From contig JADFYW010000010.1 of assembly GCA_015232855.1 (NCBI GenBank), positions 1 through 63,907 on the forward strand: 63,907 nt of DNA. Reading direction: 5' to 3'. A program made the translations under genes and the position numbers. This DNA comes from Fibrobacteria bacterium. Lineage in GTDB: Bacteria > Fibrobacterota > Fibrobacteria > UBA11236 > JADFYW01. Shown here piece by piece: positions 43,063 through 51,144 of the stretch. Under the pieces are notes generated by a model. That model saw only the letters and a program-made list of their open reading frames with translations. It made no database searches and was not told the origin of the DNA. How positions within the stretch are numbered: position 1 is the first letter of the stretch; each line of letters starts with the position of its first letter.

Positions 43063-45837
43063 TTATTGCAGTTTTAGTAATTTCCGCATGATTACCTGTC
43101 GCCCTGCTTGAAACCTGACAATATATTGTCCCAAGGGTAAGGAACGGTTGTTTCTGCCGATTCCGTTCCAGGAAAGTGTATGCTGCCCGGCAGGGTAAAA
43201 ATTTGAGATCACTGTTTTTATTATTTTTCCTTCTAAATTATAAAGAACTAACTCTACATTTTCTGAGGTTAAAAGGGAAAAATTGATTACTCCTTTTCCT
43301 GAAATGGGGTCGAGACTAAAACGGGGTGCTAAGGCCGGTTGTTTTGTTTCATTCAACTGTACTGCGTCATTGCTCAGGAGAATGAATTGCCTAAGAGCCG
43401 TGTTTCCATATATGTCTCTTACGGTTACTTCTATTCTATTCACCGAATCTGCAGTACTTGGTAATACAAGATCTTTCACAGACATAGTTCCTTCTGTTTT
43501 CGCTCCATCTGCAACATCCGCCGACATTTTTTTCCAGCCAGACCAGTTTTTACCCCCATCAGTTGAAAAACGGTACAGTCCTGAATAGTACTCTGCCGCA
43601 GCTTCTGCTTCGGTCAAGCCATGTGATTGAACATGCAAATCATCCATGCAACCTTTGAAAAACAACGGTTGCCCGGCAGGCATGGCAAGAAATAAGGGCC
43701 GCAGACCATTACTTGCAAAACTGAAATTTTCATTATAGGCCACGCGATTCCCGTCAAGGTACAGGGAACCTGATGTCCCGTCAAAGCTGAAAATAAAATG
43801 ATGCCATTGATTATATGAGGCTAATCCTTCAGAAGATTTAAGGTTATGGGCTTCCCGTTCTTCAGCATCCCAGTGTTCAAAAACAAGTTCCCCGGCTTCA
43901 GTTATTCTAATTTTCATTGCGCCAAGTTCCGTAGGCTGGCTCACTGCGACAAAGGCCTGGTTATTCTCGGCTTTTACCCAACCGGAAATACTTAATTCAT
44001 GGGAAGCGCCAAGATCAATAGCGCCCATATCTGTGTACTGGCCGTCTGTGGAAAAACACACAGCATCTTCCTGGCCACCGGTGGTTTTCCATGATGCCTG
44101 GCCGGTTACTGCCGCGCCGTTTTTCAATGTCCCATTATAATCGCGGTCCACCGTATTATTAGCGTTTCCATCAAACCGGTATAGAGCAACGGTCTCTTCT
44201 CTGGGGCTGGAAATCTGAGAACCAACTCGTAACCCGTCTACATCTTTAACAGACACGCTGAATTCCATCTTATCACCGTTTCTCGTCAGTTTCATGTTAG
44301 TAAGTTCAGGTGCCAGGGCCAGTATTACAGGATATTCCGGGCTTTTTACAGCAGTTCCGCCTGTGGAATTTATTGAAAACCTGATGCGATTGATTCCCGG
44401 TTTGTCTTCAGAGAAAGGAACAGTATTCACAGTCACTTTTTGTCTTCCTATGCTGTCAACGGGTCCGCTGAACTGTGAAGGATGTGTATGCCAGGTCTTG
44501 CCTCCATCCGCACTATACTCACATTTAAGACTGGCCTGGTCCAGGCCGCCGCTATTTGCAGCAAGTATTGAAAAATCAGGATTTAAAGATGTTACCGGCT
44601 CTTTACCGCTAAAGCTGCTCCAGCCTTGTTCTTTGATGGTGACAGCAAAATCTTTTTTTATGGTCCGTGCATTACGAAAATGGTTTTTGTTATACTTGTC
44701 TTTTATTTTAAATCGAATACGCAGTCCTGTGTACTGGTCACCCGTGCCGGTCGAAGCAAAAGGAACTCTTTCGGCGTTAATGGAAATCCAATCTTTTTCA
44801 CCACCTTGATTGGATATGGTAATATTATCATGCCGTATCCATTTGGTATCAGCGCGGTCATTACGCCTGAGCGCATAGTAGCACCGTACCGTGGATGTAT
44901 CCAGCCCATATTCTGCTGAACGTACCTGTACAGAAAAATCAGGCGTTCCACTTAAATCGGTAGACTGGGTAAAATTCTGCCAGGTCGGCTCCGGGGGCCC
45001 GCCGCCGGTGTTCCTTTTGATAATAGGTGCACGTGTGGACCAGCTGTTCCCATTACTGCCCGCATCTTTGTTTGATTCACGGGCTGACCAGATAAAAAGC
45101 AACGTATTTCGAAGTTTCCCATTATATACTGCATTAAGCCATGTTTCAAATTGGGCATCCGTCGTCCGTGTTGTATAATAATCATCCCATTCCAGAAAGT
45201 AGATCCAGGCGCCAACAAACTGGTTTGGATGCCTGTCGGCATATTGTTCCATTTGAGGGCGATAGGTAGCATACCAGTCATCATAGTAAAATTCATTTAA
45301 CAACCCATCCAGCGAAGTCCAGTTTTCAACATTCTGATTACAATTTACATCTGTTACTAAAAAGGGAAAATCCGGCTGGATGACTCTGGCTGCCTTTCGC
45401 AAATTTTTATAATCAGCTTCAGTAAAAGAAATGGTATGGGGCCAGTTTGAACAGGTTTCCCATTTAAACGGTTCATCAGCCTCTGCAAAATCAACTCCCA
45501 GAGAAGCAAGTGATGCCATGGCAAGAAGCGCGGTATCCATACCCATGTGCAGAGGAGGTCCACTATATACCCAAAAGCCATGTTCATGGGCTTCATTTAC
45601 CCATTCCCATTTTGTATAGATATTGGTTCCGGGCAGCCAGTTAGCGCTTACCGTATTAATACCAACTTCATTTATCTCTTCCCAGGTCAGGCGTTTTTCA
45701 TTTGGTTCTTTTTTATTATTCACCAGCGTTTCCCAGGCAAGGGGCAGCGCAAGCATTTTCCCGGTAGGCAAACCAGCCCATAGGGGAATTTGTAAAGAAA
45801 TTGAAAGTATCAATATCCAGTTATGTTTTATTTTCAT
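43063..45837 (-). CDS. Large secreted enzyme-like protein: barrel-like N-domain, LamG, FlgD-like tail
   Basis: 924 residues. A signal peptide (WILILSISLQIPLWAG), then an N-terminal region (about 25-270) that reads like a TIM-barrel hydrolase with candidate acids in VDFAEADEPFKWE, FPFLVTDVNCNQN and FVGAWIYFLEWDDYY. Three or four Ig-like segments follow, then a LamG/concanavalin-like domain (about 555-735; LSISGWVKAENNQAF) and a C-terminal FlgD-like domain (GQHTLSWNGIGRNNRSLPLGQY). It is likely a surface or secreted glycan-active protein, but no GH family is recognised. A paralog lies at 61358-63907. Confidence 0.7.
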   Translation of the reverse strand: MKIKHNWILILSISLQIPLWAGLPTGKMLALPLAWETLVNNKKEPNEKRLTWEEINEVGINTVSANWLPGTNIYTKWEWVNEAHEHGFWVYSGPPLHMGMDTALLAMASLASLGVDFAEADEPFKWETCSNWPHTISFTEADYKNLRKAARVIQPDFPFLVTDVNCNQNVENWTSLDGLLNEFYYDDWYATYRPQMEQYADRHPNQFVGAWIYFLEWDDYYTTRTTDAQFETWLNAVYNGKLRNTLLFIWSARESNKDAGSNGNSWSTRAPIIKRNTGGGPPEPTWQNFTQSTDLSGTPDFSVQVRSAEYGLDTSTVRCYYALRRNDRADTKWIRHDNITISNQGGEKDWISINAERVPFASTGTGDQYTGLRIRFKIKDKYNKNHFRNARTIKKDFAVTIKEQGWSSFSGKEPVTSLNPDFSILAANSGGLDQASLKCEYSADGGKTWHTHPSQFSGPVDSIGRQKVTVNTVPFSEDKPGINRIRFSINSTGGTAVKSPEYPVILALAPELTNMKLTRNGDKMEFSVSVKDVDGLRVGSQISSPREETVALYRFDGNANNTVDRDYNGTLKNGAAVTGQASWKTTGGQEDAVCFSTDGQYTDMGAIDLGASHELSISGWVKAENNQAFVAVSQPTELGAMKIRITEAGELVFEHWDAEEREAHNLKSSEGLASYNQWHHFIFSFDGTSGSLYLDGNRVAYNENFSFASNGLRPLFLAMPAGQPLFFKGCMDDLHVQSHGLTEAEAAAEYYSGLYRFSTDGGKNWSGWKKMSADVADGAKTEGTMSVKDLVLPSTADSVNRIEVTVRDIYGNTALRQFILLSNDAVQLNETKQPALAPRFSLDPISGKGVINFSLLTSENVELVLYNLEGKIIKTVISNFYPAGQHTLSWNGIGRNNRSLPLGQYIVRFQAGRQVIMRKLLKLQ

Positions 45838-45964
45838 GAAGCCTCTCCCTATCCTTTTTTTTAGGCATTACAAGAATGTTTGCCTGATAAGTGACATTGT
45901 TTAATTAAAACATATGCAGAACACAGACATTCGCAAAGCATATTTAAAGTGGGACTTAAAAAGC

Positions 45965-45982
45965 GTTTCATACCCATGAAAC
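45965..45982. promoter_or_regulatory. 18-bp palindrome operator, site 2
   Basis: GTTTCATACCCATGAAAC lies 128 bp upstream of the 924-residue secreted protein gene and is palindromic apart from its centre. The rest of 45838-46485 holds no gene I can support. Confidence 0.7.
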
Positions 45983-46485
45983 ATTAGTAGCCGAGAAATA
46001 ATCGGCACTCATATCATTCATTAATGGCTTAAAAAAGATTTTTTCGCAGTATTTGGATTCCCCAGATATAATTTCAACAAACAGCCCTGTTTGTCTTTTC
46101 CGATTTTTGGTTTATCACAATTGATTATCAGCTGTTTGTACCATGGAAATGTCCCGCTTATTCAATAGATATATATGTACACTCTGGTATATTATTCTTC
46201 TCATAAAGACCCACATTTGTCACATTCCTTTTCAATATGGCATACGATTGATTCTTGACTCGTCTCTAAAACGTTCCAGGGGTATTACTTTCTACATTAT
46301 CACGAAGCTCTTGTGGGCCTTTATAGGGGGAAATCAGGAAGATTATTTGATATTTAACTCTATTCTCCATGTTTCCGGCCTAAACGAATTGCTCTTTTGA
46401 TTATATTTTACCTTTACCATGATAATTAATAATTATTTCGAAAACATTTTGGTTTTTATCAACACCCATCAAAATTAACCGCATT

Positions 46486-47895
46486 ATGATAACGCATTCA
46501 GGCTATTTTTCAATCAATAAATTCATAAATGTTTACCTGAATAAAAACAACAACCAGGAAGTTTTTCGGCGCGTAAAACTCTTTTTAATTCTTTGGATTG
46601 CTGCTGTATCTGCTAATCTGGGCTTCGGCATATTCAGTTATGCTAAAGGTGAATTTCTTCTGGCATCATCTAATGTTTTGTCTGTTTGTTTATTATCAGT
46701 CAACCTTCTGCTCTTATTCAAAACACGCCAACCCGGGCCGGCATTTCATCTGTTTCAAACTTTAGCTGGATGCTTATTCCTCTTTCTTATGATTATGGGA
46801 GGAAATGAAAACCTGGATTTCATCTGGTCTTACAGCTTTCCTATTGTCGCCTTTTTTCTTTTAGGAAAAAAATATGGTATCACCTACTCTTTAGGCTATC
46901 TCCTGCTTGGTTTACTTATATTATTTTTTCCCGGCGACGTTCTATTATATACCACCTATACGGTGAGTTTTAAGGTCTGGTTTGTGGTTTCATTTATCAT
47001 CATCTCTGTTTTTTGTCTTTATTACGAAGTCACCAGAGAAGAAGCATTTCAGCTTTCTCAGCAACATCATAAAAAAATGTTAGAAACAGCTCACAAAGCA
47101 GGCCAGGCCGATATAGCCACTTCAGTATTGCATAATATCGGTAATATCCTTAATAGTGTCGCTACATCAAGCCATCTTATCCAAGAGATAACCGAGAATA
47201 GTAAAACTTCTTCTTTTAAGAAAGCGACTAAAATGCTTCGTGAAAATATGGATAATATTGATTCTTTTATTCTTAACAATCCAAAAGGGAAAGAACTGCT
47301 AAAATATTTTTTAGTTCTGGAAGATATACTTTCCGAAGAAAACCAGGCTTTGCATAATCATTCTGAACGGCTGCATGAAAGTATAGAAGCAATAAAAACA
47401 GTGGTGACCGCTCAACAATCCATTGCAACATTTTCTCCTGTACAAGAGCGAGGCTCTCTACATGAAGTTATTGACAATGCATTATATATCCAGAGCAATC
47501 AATTAGAAAGTTGTAATATTACTATTACAAAAGAATATGCAAACACTCCAGAAATAATCATGGACAAAAATCAGGTAATTCATATTGTAATTAATCTGTT
47601 GAGAAACGCCCAGGACGCCATGGTACCGAACAGCCCCGAACACCGAACTTTGCTTATTCAGTGTTATGCAAAAAACAATTCTGTTTTCGCCAGCTTTACT
47701 GATAACGGAAGTGGAATTAAAGAAAAGGACCTGAAAAACATTTTCAATCAGGGTTTTACCACAAAAAAAGATGGGCACGGTTTTGGTCTGCATTCCTGCG
47801 CAAATTATATGAATGAAATGGGTGGAACAATCAGCCTAAAAACCGGGGCAAAAAATATTGGCGCAACCATTATCTTACAATTTCCAATAACATAA
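46486..47895 (+). CDS. Membrane sensor histidine kinase
   Basis: 469 residues with about six membrane helices (30-185) and no extra sensor domain. The His box is VLHNIGNILNSVATSSHLI (His near 218), a variant found in kinases whose DHp is unlike classical HisKA. HATPase_c has NLLRNAQDAMVP, DNGSGI and GHGFGLHSCANYM. No response regulator is directly downstream; a strong terminator follows the stop at 47895. It precedes the B12 photosensor operon by 550 bp and might feed into it, but the terminator separates them. Confidence 0.87.
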   Translation: MITHSGYFSINKFINVYLNKNNNQEVFRRVKLFLILWIAAVSANLGFGIFSYAKGEFLLASSNVLSVCLLSVNLLLLFKTRQPGPAFHLFQTLAGCLFLFLMIMGGNENLDFIWSYSFPIVAFFLLGKKYGITYSLGYLLLGLLILFFPGDVLLYTTYTVSFKVWFVVSFIIISVFCLYYEVTREEAFQLSQQHHKKMLETAHKAGQADIATSVLHNIGNILNSVATSSHLIQEITENSKTSSFKKATKMLRENMDNIDSFILNNPKGKELLKYFLVLEDILSEENQALHNHSERLHESIEAIKTVVTAQQSIATFSPVQERGSLHEVIDNALYIQSNQLESCNITITKEYANTPEIIMDKNQVIHIVINLLRNAQDAMVPNSPEHRTLLIQCYAKNNSVFASFTDNGSGIKEKDLKNIFNQGFTTKKDGHGFGLHSCANYMNEMGGTISLKTGAKNIGATIILQFPIT

Positions 47896-47939
47896 TTCGT
47901 TTTGCCATAGCAAGAGCTGTACTATCCTTCAAACCATAA

Positions 47940-47982
47940 AAAAAGAGGCTGTCTCGATGATATTTTGAGACAGCCTCTTTTT
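47940..47982 (+). terminator. Rho-independent terminator
   Basis: A perfect 16-bp stem, AAAAAGAGGCTGTCTC / GAGACAGCCTCTTTTT, with an 11-nt loop and T-run, 45 bp after the stop of the histidine kinase gene. Confidence 0.92.
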
Positions 47983-48024
47983 GACTGGGAGTGTGGGGGT
48001 GGGAAAGCTTAATTATGTTTTGTC

Positions 48025-48183
48025 TTATTCTTGTGCCTCCTCAATGCGCTTTTCAGCATCGCGAATAGCCGCTAAGTCCGCCTCTATCAGAATTTTGAAT
48101 TCATTTTCGATGGCTTCGATGGCTTCTTTGGCAGTTCTTCTTGCAGCTCTTTTGTCCCTTCTGTCTTTTAGTCCGTCAAGAGT
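48025..48183 (-). pseudogene. Coding-like remnant without a start codon
   Basis: On the minus strand 52 codons run from just after a TAA to the TAA at 48025-48027. They encode a strongly helical, charged sequence (RTAKEAIEAIENEFKILIEA, then LAAIRDAEKRIEEAQE) with coiled-coil character. There is no ATG, GTG or TTG in frame. The plus-strand reading of the same bases looks non-coding. Probably the 3' stump of a deleted gene; family unknown. Confidence 0.4.
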
Positions 48184-48260
48184 TTAAATGTTAGTTTTGA
48201 GTCAATGTAGACCAGTTTTTCCACAATTTTAAGCTTACCATTGCATAAAAGGAGGCTTAT

Positions 48261-48305
48261 ATGAGTAGCGCTTTTATCGCTTTTGTTCTCCTGCCTTATT
48301 ATTGA
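48261..48305 (+). CDS. Possible 14-codon leader peptide
   Basis: AAAAGGAGG lies 6 bp before an ATG followed by 14 codons (MSSAFIAFVLLPYY) and TGA. The Shine-Dalgarno match is as good as any in the window. It lies upstream of the B12 photosensor gene and could be a leader peptide or chance. No other gene is seen in 48184-48443, and I see no cobalamin riboswitch. Confidence 0.3.
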   Translation: MSSAFIAFVLLPYY

Positions 48306-48443
48306 AACCAATACAAAAAAATGAACATAAAGGAGTCAAAACCACTTGATTCATTATTGTCTATCATATTATAATACCCTGAGATGAATATTGGTAGAAA
48401 AACCATTAAATACTATGAATAACAAGGGAAGGAAATTTTGATT

Positions 48444-49085
48444 ATGATTACGGAGGATATTTATAGCAAATATCTTGAAATGCTCTTACAAGGTTCAAAA
48501 AAAGAGTGTACCAAAATTACCCAGGACCTGTTATCACAGGAAATTGAAATTCATGATTTATATGTTCACCTGTTTCAGGCATCCATGTATGAAGTGGGGA
48601 AACTCTGGGAAGAAAACCGCATTTCTGTAGCGGTAGAGCACATGGCAACTGCCATTACCGAAGGATTACTTCACCTTGTTTACCCACAAATTTTCGCAGC
48701 CGAGCATACAGACAAAAAGGCCGTAATCAGTTGCGTTCCCAATGAATATCATCAGCTGGGGGCGAAAATGGTAGCAGATATTTTCGAATTGAATGCATGG
48801 AACAGTTATTTCCTCGGTGCCAATACGCCATCCAGCGAATTAATCAGGATGATTGATGAAAAAAAGCCTGATATCCTTGGTTTATCTATGAGTCTTTTTT
48901 TTAGCCTTCCCCACCTGACCAGTATGGTAGAGGAAGTGAGATCACATTACCATGATTTAGAGATAGTTCTTGGAGGCCAGGGATTCCTGTGGGGAGGTCA
49001 CGATATTGTTAAAAAGCATAACAGGCTGCAAATTATAGGTGATTTAAAAACGCTTGAATCCTACATCCATACAAGGACCTCATGA
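48444..49085 (+). CDS. CarH-type B12 photosensory protein without DNA-binding domain
   Basis: 213 residues. A four-helix bundle (about 1-85) holds the motif W-x9-EH (KLWEENRISVAVEHMA), known from adenosylcobalamin photoreceptors of the CarH group. The Rossmann B12-binding domain (about 90-213) has NEYHQLGAKMVADIF, i.e. E-x-H-x-x-G, the CarH-type form of the cobalamin lower-ligand motif, and LGANTPSSELIRMI. The MerR-type DNA-binding domain of CarH is absent. GGAAGGAA lies upstream of the ATG at 48444. It overlaps the next kinase by 4 bp, so light or B12 state is probably passed to that kinase. Confidence 0.85.
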   Translation: MITEDIYSKYLEMLLQGSKKECTKITQDLLSQEIEIHDLYVHLFQASMYEVGKLWEENRISVAVEHMATAITEGLLHLVYPQIFAAEHTDKKAVISCVPNEYHQLGAKMVADIFELNAWNSYFLGANTPSSELIRMIDEKKPDILGLSMSLFFSLPHLTSMVEEVRSHYHDLEIVLGGQGFLWGGHDIVKKHNRLQIIGDLKTLESYIHTRTS

Positions 49086-50656
49086 AAAAGCCGGATACAG
49101 ACAAATCGGTATATGGGTATCTGTATCATGAAGCAGCCATTATTATGCTTCAGTTGGATAAAGATGGTACTGTCCTTGATGCCAATAAGTTTTTATTGGA
49201 CTTTATCGGTAAAGACAATCTTACTCCAAACCAAAAATTCCATGACCTTCTGGTTGACTTTGGTAATCTGCCATCATTCAGCGAACTGGTACAGGGTGGA
49301 CAATCAGCGAGGCTTCTGAATGTAACATCGCATAGAGGACTTCCTCAATCCTTTTATTTTACTTTTTATGAAGAGGATGGCTATGTTTTGGCTTTTGGGC
49401 AACTGGACCAGCTGGAAATAGAAGCTGTACGGAATAACCTGGTTGACGCCAATGCAGAAATTAATAATCTTGCACGGGATCTGCAGAAAAAAAATGCAGA
49501 ACTGGAACAGCTGAATAAACTAAAAAACCAGTTTCTTGGTATTGCCGCCCACGATTTACGTAATCCTCTTGGCATTATCCTTAACTACAGTATGTTTGTT
49601 GCTGATCAGGCCAAAGAGGTACTCAACGAAAAACAAGTTAAATTTCTAAAGCGGATTAAAGATTCCAGCTACTATATGTTAAAACTGGTAAATGACTTTC
49701 TGGATGTTTCTAAAATTGAATCGGGCAAACTCGAACTCCAGCTTGAACCTTGTAACATGCATGCTCTTATTGAACAGAATGTTTCTTTGAATCAGGTATT
49801 TGCTGAAGAGAAACAAATTAAACTGGTTTTCAAAAGCAAACAGCATATCCAGGAAGTAATGGCAGATAATTCAAAAATTGAGCAAGTCTTAAACAATCTC
49901 ATTTCCAATGCCTTAAAATATTCTTTTCCTGATACCACGGTGGAGGTCGCGATTACCCGACAAGAAAACAAGATGGTAATTTCAGTACAAGATGAGGGAC
50001 AAGGAATTCCGGAAAGTGAGTTAGCAAAACTATTTAAACCTTTCCAGACTACGAGTGTAAAAAGTACGGCAAAAGAAAAGAGTACAGGCCTGGGACTTCT
50101 CATTTGTAAAAATATTGTAAAGGGTCACCAGGGCACCATCTGGGTAGAAAGCGAAGAAGGAAAGGGTTCAAAATTCTGTTTTTCGCTTCCACTGGCAGAA
50201 CCTGATAATTTACAGAAAAATCAGATTCATGATATGGTAACTCCTGATAAACACCAAACAGTTCAAAACATACCTGAAGAAAATATGGAAAAGAGCAGCC
50301 CCCCACTTTCATCAGGCATTCTTGATTTAGAAGAAATAAAAAAGTACCAATCCATCGGAATCGATTTTTTACACAACCTTATAGATATGTATATGCAGGA
50401 GAGTCCTCTCCTGATAAACGACATTAAAGACGCTTCTGAAAAGGGTGATTATGAAAAAATGCATAGTACAACACAGCTTTTAAATAGTACAAGCGTAAAA
50501 CTGGGGGCCGTGCAACTTGGATTTCATTGCGATAATATTTTAAAACTGGATGTTCAAAAGAACCAGCAATTTATCCAGGAATCCATTGTAAAACTCGAAT
50601 CGCTTTTTCTCGAAACAAAAAAAGCCCTGCTTGCGGTTAAGAATAGTAAAGATTAA
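49082..50656 (+). CDS. PAS-HisKA-HATPase kinase with degenerate HPt domain
   Basis: 524 residues, soluble. A PAS-like domain (about 15-115) and a coiled coil (about 120-150) precede HisKA with FLGIAAHDLRNPLGIILNYS (His near 159) and HATPase_c (NNLISNALKYS, DEGQGIPE, TGLGLLICKNI). After a linker, a C-terminal helical domain (about 415-510) aligns with HPt domains, but where AHTLKGSSANLGA is expected it reads TQLLNSTSVKLGA. The phospho-acceptor His is thus Gln, so it cannot relay phosphate. It overlaps the B12 sensor by ATGA and probably reads its state. Confidence 0.88.
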   Translation: MKKPDTDKSVYGYLYHEAAIIMLQLDKDGTVLDANKFLLDFIGKDNLTPNQKFHDLLVDFGNLPSFSELVQGGQSARLLNVTSHRGLPQSFYFTFYEEDGYVLAFGQLDQLEIEAVRNNLVDANAEINNLARDLQKKNAELEQLNKLKNQFLGIAAHDLRNPLGIILNYSMFVADQAKEVLNEKQVKFLKRIKDSSYYMLKLVNDFLDVSKIESGKLELQLEPCNMHALIEQNVSLNQVFAEEKQIKLVFKSKQHIQEVMADNSKIEQVLNNLISNALKYSFPDTTVEVAITRQENKMVISVQDEGQGIPESELAKLFKPFQTTSVKSTAKEKSTGLGLLICKNIVKGHQGTIWVESEEGKGSKFCFSLPLAEPDNLQKNQIHDMVTPDKHQTVQNIPEENMEKSSPPLSSGILDLEEIKKYQSIGIDFLHNLIDMYMQESPLLINDIKDASEKGDYEKMHSTTQLLNSTSVKLGAVQLGFHCDNILKLDVQKNQQFIQESIVKLESLFLETKKALLAVKNSKD

Positions 50657-50684
50657 TTTTTATTGAACAAACCTTGGAGTACCT

Positions 50685-51128
50685 ATGAAAAAAGAAAACC
50701 TGATTAAATCCGCGAAAGCACTTTCTGTCCCCGGACAAAAAGCTGCATCAGAATACCTTTCAAAACATTCAGTACTTGTTGCAGGTGTTAACAAAATACT
50801 GTCTGACAGAGAAGATCTTCTCCAATTGATTGGCGAGGGAAACGTGGGTATGATGCTTGATAATCATAACAATCATGCTCTCTTTTTGGAATCGTTATTT
50901 ACCAAATATGAACCAGAGGTTCTTGTAGAGACGGTTACCTGGGTTTTTAGTGCCTACCGTAATCATGGCTTTCATGATACCTACTGGGCCGCACAACTCA
51001 ATGCATGGCTTAAAGTACTGGAAGCAGAACTCACAAAAGAGAGCTTTACAGAAATCAAGCCATTTTACGATTGGCTTATTATAAATATTCCTGCTTTTGC
51101 CACATTATGTAAAACATCAAACAGTTAA
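50685..51128 (+). CDS. Uncharacterised helical protein of the photosensor operon
   Basis: 147 residues, predicted all-helical and soluble. Notable clusters are LDNHNNHALFLESL and YRNHGFHDTYWAAQLNAWLKVLE, His- and Trp-rich as in cofactor-binding helical proteins, and the tail YDWLIINIPAFATL. I do not recognise a family with certainty. It lies 28 bp after the PAS kinase and just before the hybrid kinase on the same strand, so it is likely part of the same signalling unit. A globin-like or four-helix cofactor-binding role is possible but unsupported. Confidence 0.6.
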   Translation: MKKENLIKSAKALSVPGQKAASEYLSKHSVLVAGVNKILSDREDLLQLIGEGNVGMMLDNHNNHALFLESLFTKYEPEVLVETVTWVFSAYRNHGFHDTYWAAQLNAWLKVLEAELTKESFTEIKPFYDWLIINIPAFATLCKTSNS

Positions 51129-51144
51129 TATTGAGAGGTTATTT

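Noticed and set aside
46143-46400. 85-codon plus-strand frame upstream of the kinase
   Set aside because: Composition is that of random AT-rich DNA, with no ribosome site and no recognisable pattern; it overlaps a likely regulatory region.
48184-48443. Cobalamin riboswitch upstream of the B12 photosensor
   Set aside because: No B12-box-like sequence (GCCACTG) or long structured leader is seen.
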